Source: Betaproteobacteria bacterium (GTDB taxonomy: Bacteria > Pseudomonadota > Gammaproteobacteria > Burkholderiales > SG8-41). Taken from it: a DNA stretch of 12,710 bases. How positions within the stretch are numbered: the first letter of the stretch is position 1; every line of letters starts with the position of its first letter. Below are positions 6,625 to 12,710 of the stretch, piece after piece. The stretch lies in assembly GCA_025356695.1 (NCBI GenBank), contig JANXSE010000400.1, positions 1 through 12,710 of the forward strand. Direction: 5' to 3'. The notes beneath the pieces are model-generated. The model had not been told where the DNA came from and searched no databases. It saw nothing but the letters and a program-made list of their open reading frames with translations. Both the position numbers and the translations under genes were made by a program.

Positions 6625-7575
6625 ATGCGCAACGGGAAACCTGTGTCATCCGGCGTCACGCAATTGGCATTGCTCTTGGCATCGCTGTTCATTGTGACCG
6701 CACTGCAGGCGCAGACGCCGCCGTTGCCGGTGATCAAGGAAGGCACCACGGTGAAAGTCGCCGATCACGTGTGGGTGATTCCGGACGGCCTGGTGCCGGT
6801 GGTGCCCAACGTCGGTATCATCGTCGGCAGCCGTGCCACGCTGATTGTCGATACCGGTCTTGGTATTCGTAACGGCGAGGCGGTGATGCGCGAAGTCGCC
6901 AAGCTCAGCAAGAACAGCGAAGTTTACGTGGCGACGACGCATTTTCACGCCGAGCACACCACCGGCGGCACCGCCTTCCCGGCGACGTATAAATTCATCC
7001 GGCCGCAGGCGCAGCAGAAGGACGTCGAGGAATTCGGCGCGTCGTTCTTCAAGATGTTCGAATCGCGTTCGCCGGAGATGGCCGCGCTGATGAAGGATTC
7101 GACCTATCCGCGCGCCGACATTTTGTTCGAGCGCGAGTACACGCTCGATCTGGGTGGCGTGCGCGTGCGCATCGAATGGCTGGGGCCGGGACACACGCGC
7201 GGTGATACTGTCGTTTTCATCGAGGGCGATCGCGTGCTGTTCTCGGGCGATCTCGCGATGAAACAGTTGTTCCCGATTTTCATTACGCCCTATGCGGACG
7301 CAAATGTGTGGCTCGCCGCGCTCGACCGGATTGAGGCAATGCAACCGTTGGTGGTTGCCGGCAGCCACGGCGGCATCGGCGATGCATCGATGATCCGCAG
7401 TTACCGCGATGTGCTCAAGGGCATCGGCGCGCGCACCAAGGAACTGAAGGCGCAGGGCATATCCGAGGCGGACATCGGCAAACAACTGACCGACGAATTT
7501 GCGAAGAAATACCCGGACTGGATCGCGCCGGTGCGCGTGCCGGCGGCGGTGGCGGTGTACTACAAGCAACCCTGA
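6625..7575 (+). CDS. Exported metallo-beta-lactamase-fold hydrolase
   Basis: This 316-residue protein has a signal peptide (hydrophobic residues about 12-28, cleavage near LQAQ) and an MBL-fold domain. The metal motifs are THFHAEH (His106, His108, Glu110, His111), GPGHTRGDT (His190), FSGDL (Asp209) and AGSHGG (His248). The usual HxHxDH has glutamate in the aspartate position. VDTGLG (75-80) is the standard first-strand motif. Family members hydrolyse lactones, thioesters, sulfate esters or beta-lactams; in the periplasm a lactonase or esterase role is plausible but not proven. Start 6625 is supported by GGAGGGGG (6613-6620); the open frame further upstream overlaps the previous gene. It is the last gene of the 4824-7575 group, and the next gene has its own promoter-like site. 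Confidence 0.9.
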   Translation: MRNGKPVSSGVTQLALLLASLFIVTALQAQTPPLPVIKEGTTVKVADHVWVIPDGLVPVVPNVGIIVGSRATLIVDTGLGIRNGEAVMREVAKLSKNSEVYVATTHFHAEHTTGGTAFPATYKFIRPQAQQKDVEEFGASFFKMFESRSPEMAALMKDSTYPRADILFEREYTLDLGGVRVRIEWLGPGHTRGDTVVFIEGDRVLFSGDLAMKQLFPIFITPYADANVWLAALDRIEAMQPLVVAGSHGGIGDASMIRSYRDVLKGIGARTKELKAQGISEADIGKQLTDEFAKKYPDWIAPVRVPAAVAVYYKQP

Positions 7576-7664
7576 TGCGCCGCATCGGTGTGTCTTCGGC
7601 GCAACAGCCGCGAAACTATTCGCACGGTTTTGGTGCGGACTTCTGATGGTTCCCGCTGTTGCGC

Positions 7665-7673
7665 TGGTATATT
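7665..7673 (+). promoter_or_regulatory. Extended -10 promoter for the outer-membrane protein gene
   Basis: TGG followed by TATATT (7668-7673) fits the extended -10 form TGnTATAAT with one mismatch, about 32 nt before the ATG at 7706. I see no convincing -35, which extended -10 promoters can lack. GGGGAA provides the ribosome site. Confidence 0.42.
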
Positions 7674-7705
7674 TGCGCAGAACCAATTTTTGAACGGGGA
7701 ACGGC

Positions 7706-8329
7706 ATGAAGAAATTATCCAGACTCGCAGTCGTTTTGATGGCCGTGTTGGCAACGCCGGCCTTCGCGCAGTTGTATTCGGGTGCCGCTGCCGGCCGCGT
7801 TGACCACAAACAAAGCCGTTCCAACTGGACGCCGGCTGCGGGCAGCGCCACGTTTGAAGACACGGACGCCGGTTTCAAGCTGTTCGGCGGTTATAAATTC
7901 ACCGAGAACTTCGGCGTTGAAGGCGGCTACGACTACCTGGGTCAGTACACCGCAACGCCGGTGAGCGGCGCCAGCGTCGGCAAAGCCATTATCAAGACGA
8001 ACTCGTGGAACCTGTTTGGCGTCGGCACGCTGCCGCTGCCGAAAGACTTCTCGGTGTTCGCCAAACTGGGCGTGTCGAGCAATTACTCGAAAATGAATTT
8101 CTCGAGCAACGGCGGCGCTTTCAATGCGAACGATGCGGGCACCAACCGCAAGACCTCGTTCGCGTTCGGCGTCGGTGCCGGTTACAACATCATGAAGAAT
8201 CTGACCGTGCGCATCGAATACGAAGACTTCGGCAAGGCCGGTGAATCGAACAACAACTTCACGCTGGCCACCAAGACCAGCGACAGTAAACCGAAGCTGC
8301 TGTCGATCGGTCTGGTGCATTCGTACTAA
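7706..8329 (+). CDS. Outer-membrane beta-barrel protein (OmpA-barrel/porin-like)
   Basis: This 207-residue protein has a clear signal peptide (MKKLSRLAVVLMAVLATPAFA, split after residue 21). The mature part of about 186 residues is made of alternating amphipathic strands typical of an eight-stranded barrel. Examples are FKLFGGYKFTENFGVEGGYDYLG, the middle SWNLFGVGTLPLPKDFSVFAKLGVSS, and FAFGVGAGYNIMKNLTVRIEYEDFG. It ends LLSIGLVHSY, with the aromatic last residue that the BAM complex recognises. It lacks an OmpA peptidoglycan-binding domain. Asn, Ser and Lys are common in the loops, and the codons are less extreme in GC than its neighbours. It seems to be transcribed alone, between an extended -10 and a strong terminator. 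The role (small porin, adhesin or structural) is unknown. Confidence 0.88.
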   Translation: MKKLSRLAVVLMAVLATPAFAQLYSGAAAGRVDHKQSRSNWTPAAGSATFEDTDAGFKLFGGYKFTENFGVEGGYDYLGQYTATPVSGASVGKAIIKTNSWNLFGVGTLPLPKDFSVFAKLGVSSNYSKMNFSSNGGAFNANDAGTNRKTSFAFGVGAGYNIMKNLTVRIEYEDFGKAGESNNNFTLATKTSDSKPKLLSIGLVHSY

Positions 8330-8348
8330 GCCGTTCGTGCTTCGGCAG

Positions 8349-8374
8349 AAACCCGGCTAGCGCCGGGTTTTTTT
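8349..8374 (+). terminator. Intrinsic terminator after the outer-membrane protein gene
   Basis: A perfect stem CCCGGC (8352-8357) and GCCGGG (8362-8367) with a TAGC loop is extended by three A-T pairs and ends in seven T residues (8368-8374). It lies 20 nt after the stop at 8329 and 10 nt before the convergent Bug stop at 8385. Confidence 0.92.
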
Positions 8375-8384
8375 ATGTCGCATT

Positions 8385-9347
8385 TTATTCAGGCGTCAGT
8401 CCGGCTTCTTTGGCGACACGCAGCCACTTCGCCGTTTCTGATTTGATCATGGTGGCGAAGGCTTCCGGTGTGCCGGCAACGACGATGCCGCCTTCGGAAC
8501 CGAGCAGTTCGCGGTTTTCAGGCGCGAGCAGAATTGCCGTGACTTCCTTGTACAGTTTGTCGAGCACGTCGCGCGGTGTCGCCACGGGCGCCAGCAGGCC
8601 GTACCATTGCGCCGATTCATAACCGGGTAGTCCCGATTCGGCGATTGTCGGAATGTCGGGCGCGCTGGGTGAGCGTTGTGCGGTGGTCACGCCGAGCGCG
8701 CGCAGGCGGCCAGCGCGCACATGCGGAATGCCGCTGATCATCGACGGTGCCATCAGTGCGACCTGGCCGGCAAGCAGGTCGATCACGCCGGGGCCCGAAC
8801 TCTTGTACGGCACCTGCACCATGCGGATGCCGGCCATCAGCGAGAACAGTTCCATCGACAGATGCGGGCTGGTGCCGTGCCCCGATGAGGCATAGAACAA
8901 CTGGCCCGGCTTTGCTTTGGCCAGCGCGATCATTTCGCGCACGTTTCTCGCCGGCACCGAAGGATGCACCATCATCAGGTTCGGCACGACGGCCGCCTGC
9001 GTGATTGGCGCGAAATCGCGCAATGCGTCGTAAGGGACTTTTTTGTAGGCGGCCGGGTTGATCGCCAGCGTGCTCGGCGTCATCAGCAATGTATAACCGT
9101 CGGGTGCAGCGCGTGCGACGAGTTCGCTGCCCAGCATGGTGCCGGCACCGGTACGGTTATCGACAACGACCTGTCGTCCCCAGCGCCCGCTCAACGATTT
9201 TGCAATCAGCCGTGCAATCACATCGCCGCCGCCGCCGGCCGAGGTCGGCACGACGATGCGCACAACGCGGCCGGGATAACTTTGCGCATGAGCCGGCAGT
9301 GCGATGATAAACGGCAACAACAGCGTGATCAATACCGGCTTCCGCAT
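8385..9347 (-). CDS. Bug/TctC family substrate-binding protein (second of four)
   Basis: This 320-residue secreted protein has signal peptide MRKPVLITLLLPFIIALPAHA, with likely cleavage after residue 21. Family hallmarks follow: VVRIVVPTSAGGGGDVIARL (about 28-47), DNRTGAGTMLGSE, APDGYTLLMTPS, KPGQLFYASSGHGTSPHLS, VQVPYKSSGPG, and PTIAESGLPGYE. The GGGGD loop is the canonical ligand-proximal form, unlike the GTPD of the first copy. It probably binds a carboxylate in the periplasm; no TctAB genes are near. It is divergent from the SDR gene across 124 bp. A TAGAAT box (complement of 9378-9383) may be its -10, without a clear -35. The ribosome site is weak. Confidence 0.94.
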   Translation of the reverse strand: MRKPVLITLLLPFIIALPAHAQSYPGRVVRIVVPTSAGGGGDVIARLIAKSLSGRWGRQVVVDNRTGAGTMLGSELVARAAPDGYTLLMTPSTLAINPAAYKKVPYDALRDFAPITQAAVVPNLMMVHPSVPARNVREMIALAKAKPGQLFYASSGHGTSPHLSMELFSLMAGIRMVQVPYKSSGPGVIDLLAGQVALMAPSMISGIPHVRAGRLRALGVTTAQRSPSAPDIPTIAESGLPGYESAQWYGLLAPVATPRDVLDKLYKEVTAILLAPENRELLGSEGGIVVAGTPEAFATMIKSETAKWLRVAKEAGLTPE

Positions 9348-9471
9348 CGGACGCCCCGTGTTGATTTGGCAAAGTGCATTCTAATCGACCCGTGCTGCGC
9401 TGCGCGGATGTGTCGATTTAGCCGCCGCGCTGTAAGATGCGCCTTCAGATCAACCACACAAAGAGCAGGGC

Positions 9472-10269
9472 ATGGACTTCAATCTCAAAGGACGCACCGC
9501 CTTCATCACCGGTGCAAGCCGCGGCATCGGCAAGGCCATTGCAGTCGCACTGGCGGCCGAGGGCGCAAACCTCGGATTGTTCGGGCGCGATCTTGAACGT
9601 TGCGAAGCGGTGGCAAAAGAGCTGCGCGCGAAACACACGGGTATCCGCGTTGCCGTGATTCCTCTCGATCTCGACAAGGGCACGGTCGCCATCAAACCGG
9701 CGATCGAACGCGCGGTGAAGGAACTGGGCGGTGTCGATATTCTCGTCAACTGCGCAGGTGGTGCCTACCGCGGCCGGCTGACCGAAATCCCGGATGAATT
9801 ATGGGAAGAGTATTTCGCCGTCAAGCCCCTTGGCCTTATACGCATGACGCGCGAAGCGCTGCCGTACCTGAAACAATCGAAGCAGGCGCGCATCATCAAC
9901 ATCTCGGGCACGCGAGGCCGCGAACCCGGCGGCGTGTCGGTGATGTCGGGGCCGATCAATCTCGGCACGCTGTCGATCACCAAGGCGCTGGCGAATGAAT
10001 TCGGACCGTACGGCATCACCGTCAACGCGATCTGCCCGGGCTCGACCGACACCGGCCGCTGGACCGAACTCGTTGAAATCACCGCGCGCGAGAAAAAACT
10101 GTCGGTTGAAGCGGCGACCAAACATCTGGTTGCCGACGTGCCGATGGGGCGCGTCGTCGTGCCGCAAGACATTGCGGGCCTTGCCGTGTATCTGGCGTCG
10201 GAGCAGGCCGGCATGATCACGGGCACGGCAATCAACGTTGATGGCGGCAGAACCCGCGGGATTCCCTGA
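9472..10269 (+). CDS. SDR-family protein with an unusual active site
   Basis: This 265-residue protein has the short-chain dehydrogenase/reductase fold. It has the cofactor loop TGASRGIG (13-20), a DLD at about 66-68, NCAGG (93-97), PG at 189-190 after VNAIC, and INVDGG near the end. These support NAD(P) binding, and the arginine after TGAS suggests NADPH. The catalytic tetrad is mostly absent. The Asn position is Lys118 (FAVKPLG), Ser145 is kept in IINIS, but the Tyr and Lys of YxxxK align with Ser159 and Asn163 in MSGPINLGTLSITKALA. Similar tetrad-poor SDRs are known and are often filed as beta-ketoacyl-reductase-like. It may use another proton donor, or bind a ligand without reducing it. 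A Bug gene follows on the same strand and another is divergent upstream. Confidence 0.88.
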   Translation: MDFNLKGRTAFITGASRGIGKAIAVALAAEGANLGLFGRDLERCEAVAKELRAKHTGIRVAVIPLDLDKGTVAIKPAIERAVKELGGVDILVNCAGGAYRGRLTEIPDELWEEYFAVKPLGLIRMTREALPYLKQSKQARIINISGTRGREPGGVSVMSGPINLGTLSITKALANEFGPYGITVNAICPGSTDTGRWTELVEITAREKKLSVEAATKHLVADVPMGRVVVPQDIAGLAVYLASEQAGMITGTAINVDGGRTRGIP

Positions 10270-10279
10270 TCGTTTGCGC

Positions 10280-11341
10280 ATGCGCTTTCGTTTGACACGC
10301 GCGCCTGTGCAACCCGTCCGACTCTGCAGCCCGGAAGGAGCGCAGCGTATTCCGGGGAACGGCTATGCGCGGGCAACAAGTTGCTCACCCTGTGCGCTGA
10401 AGGTGATCGCATTGCTGCTTGCGATATCCTGCACACACGCGCAGGACTACCCGACCAAAACCATCCGCCTCATCGTGCCCCTTGCGCCCGGCGGCGGCAA
10501 CGATACGGCAGCACGCGTGGTCGGCCACAAACTCGGCGAGGCGCTCGGCCAGCAGGTTGTTATCGATAACCGTCCGGGCGGCGGCAGCGTAATCGCCTCC
10601 GAACTCGCTGCGCGCGCGCCGGCCGACGGCCATACGCTCTATCTCTTCAGCACCAACGTCACAGTGGCGCCGGCGTTGCAGAAAAAGCTTTCGTTCGACA
10701 CGATAAAAGATTTCGCGCCGATCACGCGCCTGACCATCGCACCCGGTGCGCTGATCGTGCATCCCTCGCTGCCAGTCAAAACAGTGAAAGACGTCATCGC
10801 ACTGGCGAAAGCGAAGCCCGGTCAGATCACCTTCGGTTCGGCGGGACTCGGCAGCGGCTCGCATCTCGGTGGCGAACTTTTCAACATGCTCGCCGGTGTG
10901 AAGCTGTTGCACGTGCCGTACAAGGGCAGCGCGCTGGCGACCGCCTCGGTGCTCGGCGGTGAAACCTCGGTAGCCTTCACCAATCCGATCTCCTCGCTGC
11001 CGCATATCAAGATGGGCCGCCTGCGAATGATCGCGGTGACGACCGCACAGCGCTGGCCCTTGCTGCCCGAACTGCCGACGATCGCCGAGTCAGGCGTGCC
11101 CGGTTACGAAATCATGATCTGGAACGGGCTTGCCGCGCCGGCGGCTACGCCGCAACCGGTGCTGGCGCGGTTGCATCGCGAGTTGATGCGCGTGCTGGCG
11201 ATGCAGGATGTGAACGAGTTGCTCGCCAGCGACGGCTCGCGCACCTGGCCGGAAACGCCACAGGCCTTCGCGGCGTTTATAAAATACGAAGTTGAAAAAT
11301 GGATCAAGGTGATTGCGCAGGCGCGTCTGTCTGCGACGTAG
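10280..11341 (+). CDS. Bug/TctC family substrate-binding protein (third of four), start region altered
   Basis: The mature part is a complete Bug protein. It has TIRLIVPLAPGGGNDTAARVVG, the DNRPGGGSVIASE loop, PADGHTLYLF, KPGQITFGSAGLGSGSHLGGE, LHVPYKGSA, and PTIAESGVPGYE. The signal-like stretch ALKVIALLLAISCTHAQ lies at about 10394-10444, but it has no ATG, GTG or TTG with a ribosome site at the expected place; the only in-frame candidate inside it is GTG 10403. The nearest upstream ATG in frame is 10280, used here; it gives an odd 40-residue extension that reads through a REP-like palindrome (10330-10356). ATG 10238 would overlap the SDR gene. The gene may be translated from 10280 by coupling with the SDR (10 nt gap), may use a rare start, or may have lost its original start. 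Only the body of the protein is certain. Confidence 0.8.
   Translation: MRFRLTRAPVQPVRLCSPEGAQRIPGNGYARATSCSPCALKVIALLLAISCTHAQDYPTKTIRLIVPLAPGGGNDTAARVVGHKLGEALGQQVVIDNRPGGGSVIASELAARAPADGHTLYLFSTNVTVAPALQKKLSFDTIKDFAPITRLTIAPGALIVHPSLPVKTVKDVIALAKAKPGQITFGSAGLGSGSHLGGELFNMLAGVKLLHVPYKGSALATASVLGGETSVAFTNPISSLPHIKMGRLRMIAVTTAQRWPLLPELPTIAESGVPGYEIMIWNGLAAPAATPQPVLARLHRELMRVLAMQDVNELLASDGSRTWPETPQAFAAFIKYEVEKWIKVIAQARLSAT
10330..10356. repeat. REP-like palindrome
   Basis: CCCGGAA (10330-10336) and TTCCGGG (10350-10356) form a perfect 7-bp stem around GGAGCGCAGCGTA. This layout (CCCGGA, then GGAGCGCAGCG, then TCCGGG) resembles a short dispersed palindrome I recall from many proteobacterial genomes, usually between genes. 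Only one copy lies in this window, so its dispersed nature is inferred. Confidence 0.6.
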
Positions 11342-11350
11342 TCTGACTTC

Positions 11351-11440
11351 TTCCTCCCCCCTTGAGGGGGGGATTGAGGTGGGGGGTAGCCCTACGCTTA
11401 TACCCCCCCATCCTTGCCTTCCCCCTCAAGGGGGGAAGGA
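11351..11440. repeat. C/G-rich inverted repeat with nested hairpins
   Basis: The left arm (11351-11388) and the reverse complement of the right arm (11401-11440) match at 18 of the first 20 bases and share CCCCCCTTGAGGGGG exactly. Each arm is itself a hairpin (runs of C, TTGA or TCAA, runs of G), and 12 nt separate the arms. It fills most of the 133-bp gap between the third Bug gene and the GST gene. No T tract follows, so it is not a standard terminator, though it may impede transcription. It looks like a non-coding mobile or BIME-type repeat. Confidence 0.72.
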
Positions 11441-11474
11441 GTTTCCTTGCACTAAATGATTGGGGAGGTCGTCA

Positions 11475-12089
11475 ATGAAGCTATTTGGAACACCAGGCAG
11501 TCCGTTCGTGCGCAAAGCGCGGCTCGCGCTGGAAGAAAAGGGCGTGCCCTATGAATACGTGCTGGCACCGCGTGAAACGCGCGCAGCGCTGGTTATTCCG
11601 CACAATCCACTCGGCAAGATTCCGGTGCTGTTGTGCGACGACGGACAATCGGTGTTCGATTCGCCGGTGATCGTCGAATACGTTGACGGGTTGAAACCCG
11701 AGCCGCGCCTGATTCCGCAGGCCTTCGAAGACCGCATTGCGGTCAAACGCTGGGAAGCGCTTGGCGACGGCGTGGCCGAGGCCACGGTGCTGATCACGCA
11801 CGACTGGCGTAAACCGGAAGACAAACGCGAGCCGGCGAAATGGTATGAGGCCCAGCGCGAAAAAATCCGCCGCGCGCTTGCCATGATGGAGCGCGAACTT
11901 GGCGACGGTGCGTTCTGCTTCGGCAAGTCATTCACGCTCGCCGATATCGCGGCGGGTTACGCCTTGGCCTATCTTGAGGAAGGCATTCCGGATTTCGGCT
12001 GGCGCGAAGCTAATCCGAAACTTGCGCAGCATTATGATCGACTGAATGCCCGGGCGTCTTTCCGGTCAACCGACCCCGCCGCCAAATAA
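11475..12089 (+). CDS. Glutathione S-transferase family protein, YibF-like
   Basis: This 204-residue cytoplasmic protein has an N-terminal thioredoxin-like GST domain and a helical C-terminal domain. MKLFGTPGSPFVRKARLALE has Ser9 in the usual catalytic position. NPLGKIPVLL gives cis-Pro50, and FDSPVIVEY (61-69) holds the Asp62-Ser63 pair that binds the glutathione gamma-glutamyl end. The C-domain has FTLADIAAGYALAYL (153-167) with the N-capping box. Length and layout, including the end SFRSTDPAAK, resemble E. coli YibF (202 residues). It may conjugate or reduce electrophiles with glutathione; the substrate is unknown. Start 11475 is preceded by GGGGAGG at a 6-nt gap, so the in-frame TTG at 11460 is not needed. 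It converges on the fourth Bug gene with 18 bp between stops. Confidence 0.92.
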   Translation: MKLFGTPGSPFVRKARLALEEKGVPYEYVLAPRETRAALVIPHNPLGKIPVLLCDDGQSVFDSPVIVEYVDGLKPEPRLIPQAFEDRIAVKRWEALGDGVAEATVLITHDWRKPEDKREPAKWYEAQREKIRRALAMMERELGDGAFCFGKSFTLADIAAGYALAYLEEGIPDFGWREANPKLAQHYDRLNARASFRSTDPAAK

Positions 12090-12107
12090 ACGCCGGTGCC
12101 TTTGCGG

Positions 12108-12710
12108 TCACTGCTCGGGCTTGATGCCGGCGTCCTTGATGACCTTGCTCCAGCGCTGCATTTCCGCTTTGAGGAAAGCCGCGAATTCCGTCGGCGAACT
12201 GCCGACCGGCTCGGCGCCATCGAGTTGAAAGCGCTGCACGATATCCGGCAGTTTGACGGTGTGCGCAACCGCGGCTGACAGTTTGGCGACGATCGCCGGC
12301 GGCGTGCCCGCCGGCAGCACCATGCCCTGAAACGCTTCGGCGTGGTAGCCGGGCAGGCTTTCGCCGACGGTCGGTATTTCAGGCATGCTCGGATGCCGCT
12401 TGCTGCCGGTGACGGCCAGCGCGCGCAGCTTGCCGCCCTTGACGTGCGGCGCTGCCGAGATCGTGGTCGTGAAGAGCATCGTGATGCGCCCGCCGATCAC
12501 ATCCGTGACGGCAGCAGGTATGCCTTTATAAGGCACGTGGATCATCTGGATGCCAGCCATGCGCTGAAACAGTTCTGCCGAGAGATGTGGCGCCGAACCG
12601 CTGCCGGGACTTGCATAGGTCAATTCGCCGGGTTTGGCTTTGGCGAGCGCGATCAGTTCTTTCACCGTGCCGGCCGCCGCCGACGGCGTGACGACGATGA
12701 CATTGGGCTG
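12108..12710 (-). CDS. Bug/TctC family substrate-binding protein (fourth of four), 5' end beyond window
   Basis: The frame is open from the right edge to the stop at 12108, giving 200 residues of about 320; the signal peptide and first third are missing. What remains is typical of the family: TVKELIALAKAKPGELTYAS, SGSAPHLSAELFQRMAG, IHVPYKGIP, a PTVGESLPGY segment in place of the usual PTIAESGVPGY, and the C-terminal FLKAEMQRWSKVIKDAGIKPE. The part that touches the ligand (PGGGxD and DNRPG loops) is outside the window. It converges on the GST gene; I saw no terminator in the 18-bp gap. A GTG at 12665 lies inside the protein and is not its start. Confidence 0.92.
   Translation of the reverse strand, partial: QPNVIVVTPSAAAGTVKELIALAKAKPGELTYASPGSGSAPHLSAELFQRMAGIQMIHVPYKGIPAAVTDVIGGRITMLFTTTISAAPHVKGGKLRALAVTGSKRHPSMPEIPTVGESLPGYHAEAFQGMVLPAGTPPAIVAKLSAAVAHTVKLPDIVQRFQLDGAEPVGSSPTEFAAFLKAEMQRWSKVIKDAGIKPEQ

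Noticed and set aside
7577..7602. GCGCCG...CGGCGC hairpin after the MBL gene as an intrinsic terminator
   Set aside because: The loop is long (about 14 nt) and no T tract follows.
6646..7878. A 410-codon open frame on the minus strand across the MBL and outer-membrane protein genes
   Set aside because: It is antisense to two well-supported genes, has an arginine- and histidine-rich composition, and no recognisable domain. This is typical of GC-rich antisense frames.
10415..10432. Lipobox making the third Bug protein a lipoprotein
   Set aside because: The residue at -3 of AISC is Ala rather than Leu, Val or Ile, and a normal cleavage site after THA fits the family better.
11351..11440. The C/G-rich inverted repeat as an ordinary terminator
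   Set aside because: It has no T tract on either side, and its nested two-arm layout fits a repeat element better.

Overview
The window suggests a high-GC betaproteobacterium, most likely in or near the Burkholderiales. The main reason is four separate TctC/Bug-type periplasmic binding proteins in 12.7 kb with no TctA/TctB membrane genes beside them. That expansion of orphan binding proteins is a known habit of Bordetella, Cupriavidus and related lineages. A class III CoA-transferase, a DUF1330 protein, a GlcG-like protein, a cupin and a muconolactone-isomerase-like protein fit an organism that uses many organic acids and aromatics. No rRNA, tRNA, CRISPR array, phage gene or transposase was seen.

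Layout. (1) 1-979, minus: class III (CaiB/BaiF) CoA-transferase, cut by the left edge. (2) 1186-3555, plus: a likely operon of ketopantoate-reductase-family dehydrogenase, Bug protein (ATGA overlap) and DUF1330 protein; it is divergent from the CoA-transferase across about 200 bp with possible overlapping promoters. (3) 4722-3616, minus: cupin then an exported GlcG/HbpS-like protein, meeting group 2 tail to tail over a likely terminator. (4) 4824-7575, plus: muconolactone-isomerase-like protein, FkbM methyltransferase, exported thioredoxin-fold protein (ATGA overlap) and exported metallo-beta-lactamase-fold hydrolase, tightly spaced and probably one operon. (5) 7706-8329, plus: outer-membrane beta-barrel protein with its own likely promoter and a clear intrinsic terminator. 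(6) 9347-8385, minus: Bug protein, divergent from (7) 9472-11341, plus: an SDR lacking most of the standard catalytic tetrad, followed by a third Bug protein whose start region is overrun by a REP-like palindrome. (8) A C/G-rich inverted repeat with nested hairpins at 11351-11440. (9) 11475-12089, plus: YibF-like glutathione transferase. (10) 12710-12108, minus: a fourth Bug protein, cut by the right edge.

The common theme is capture of carboxylated or aromatic compounds in the periplasm (Bug proteins, GlcG-like protein) and their processing in the cytoplasm (CoA-transferase, dehydrogenases, cupin, isomerase, GST). The substrates cannot be read from the sequence. I found no convincing undescribed multi-gene system. 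The best leads are the tetrad-less SDR between two Bug genes, the ketopantoate-reductase relative with a changed substrate pocket, and the two repeat elements around the third Bug gene. No gene-free stretch exceeds about 210 bases.
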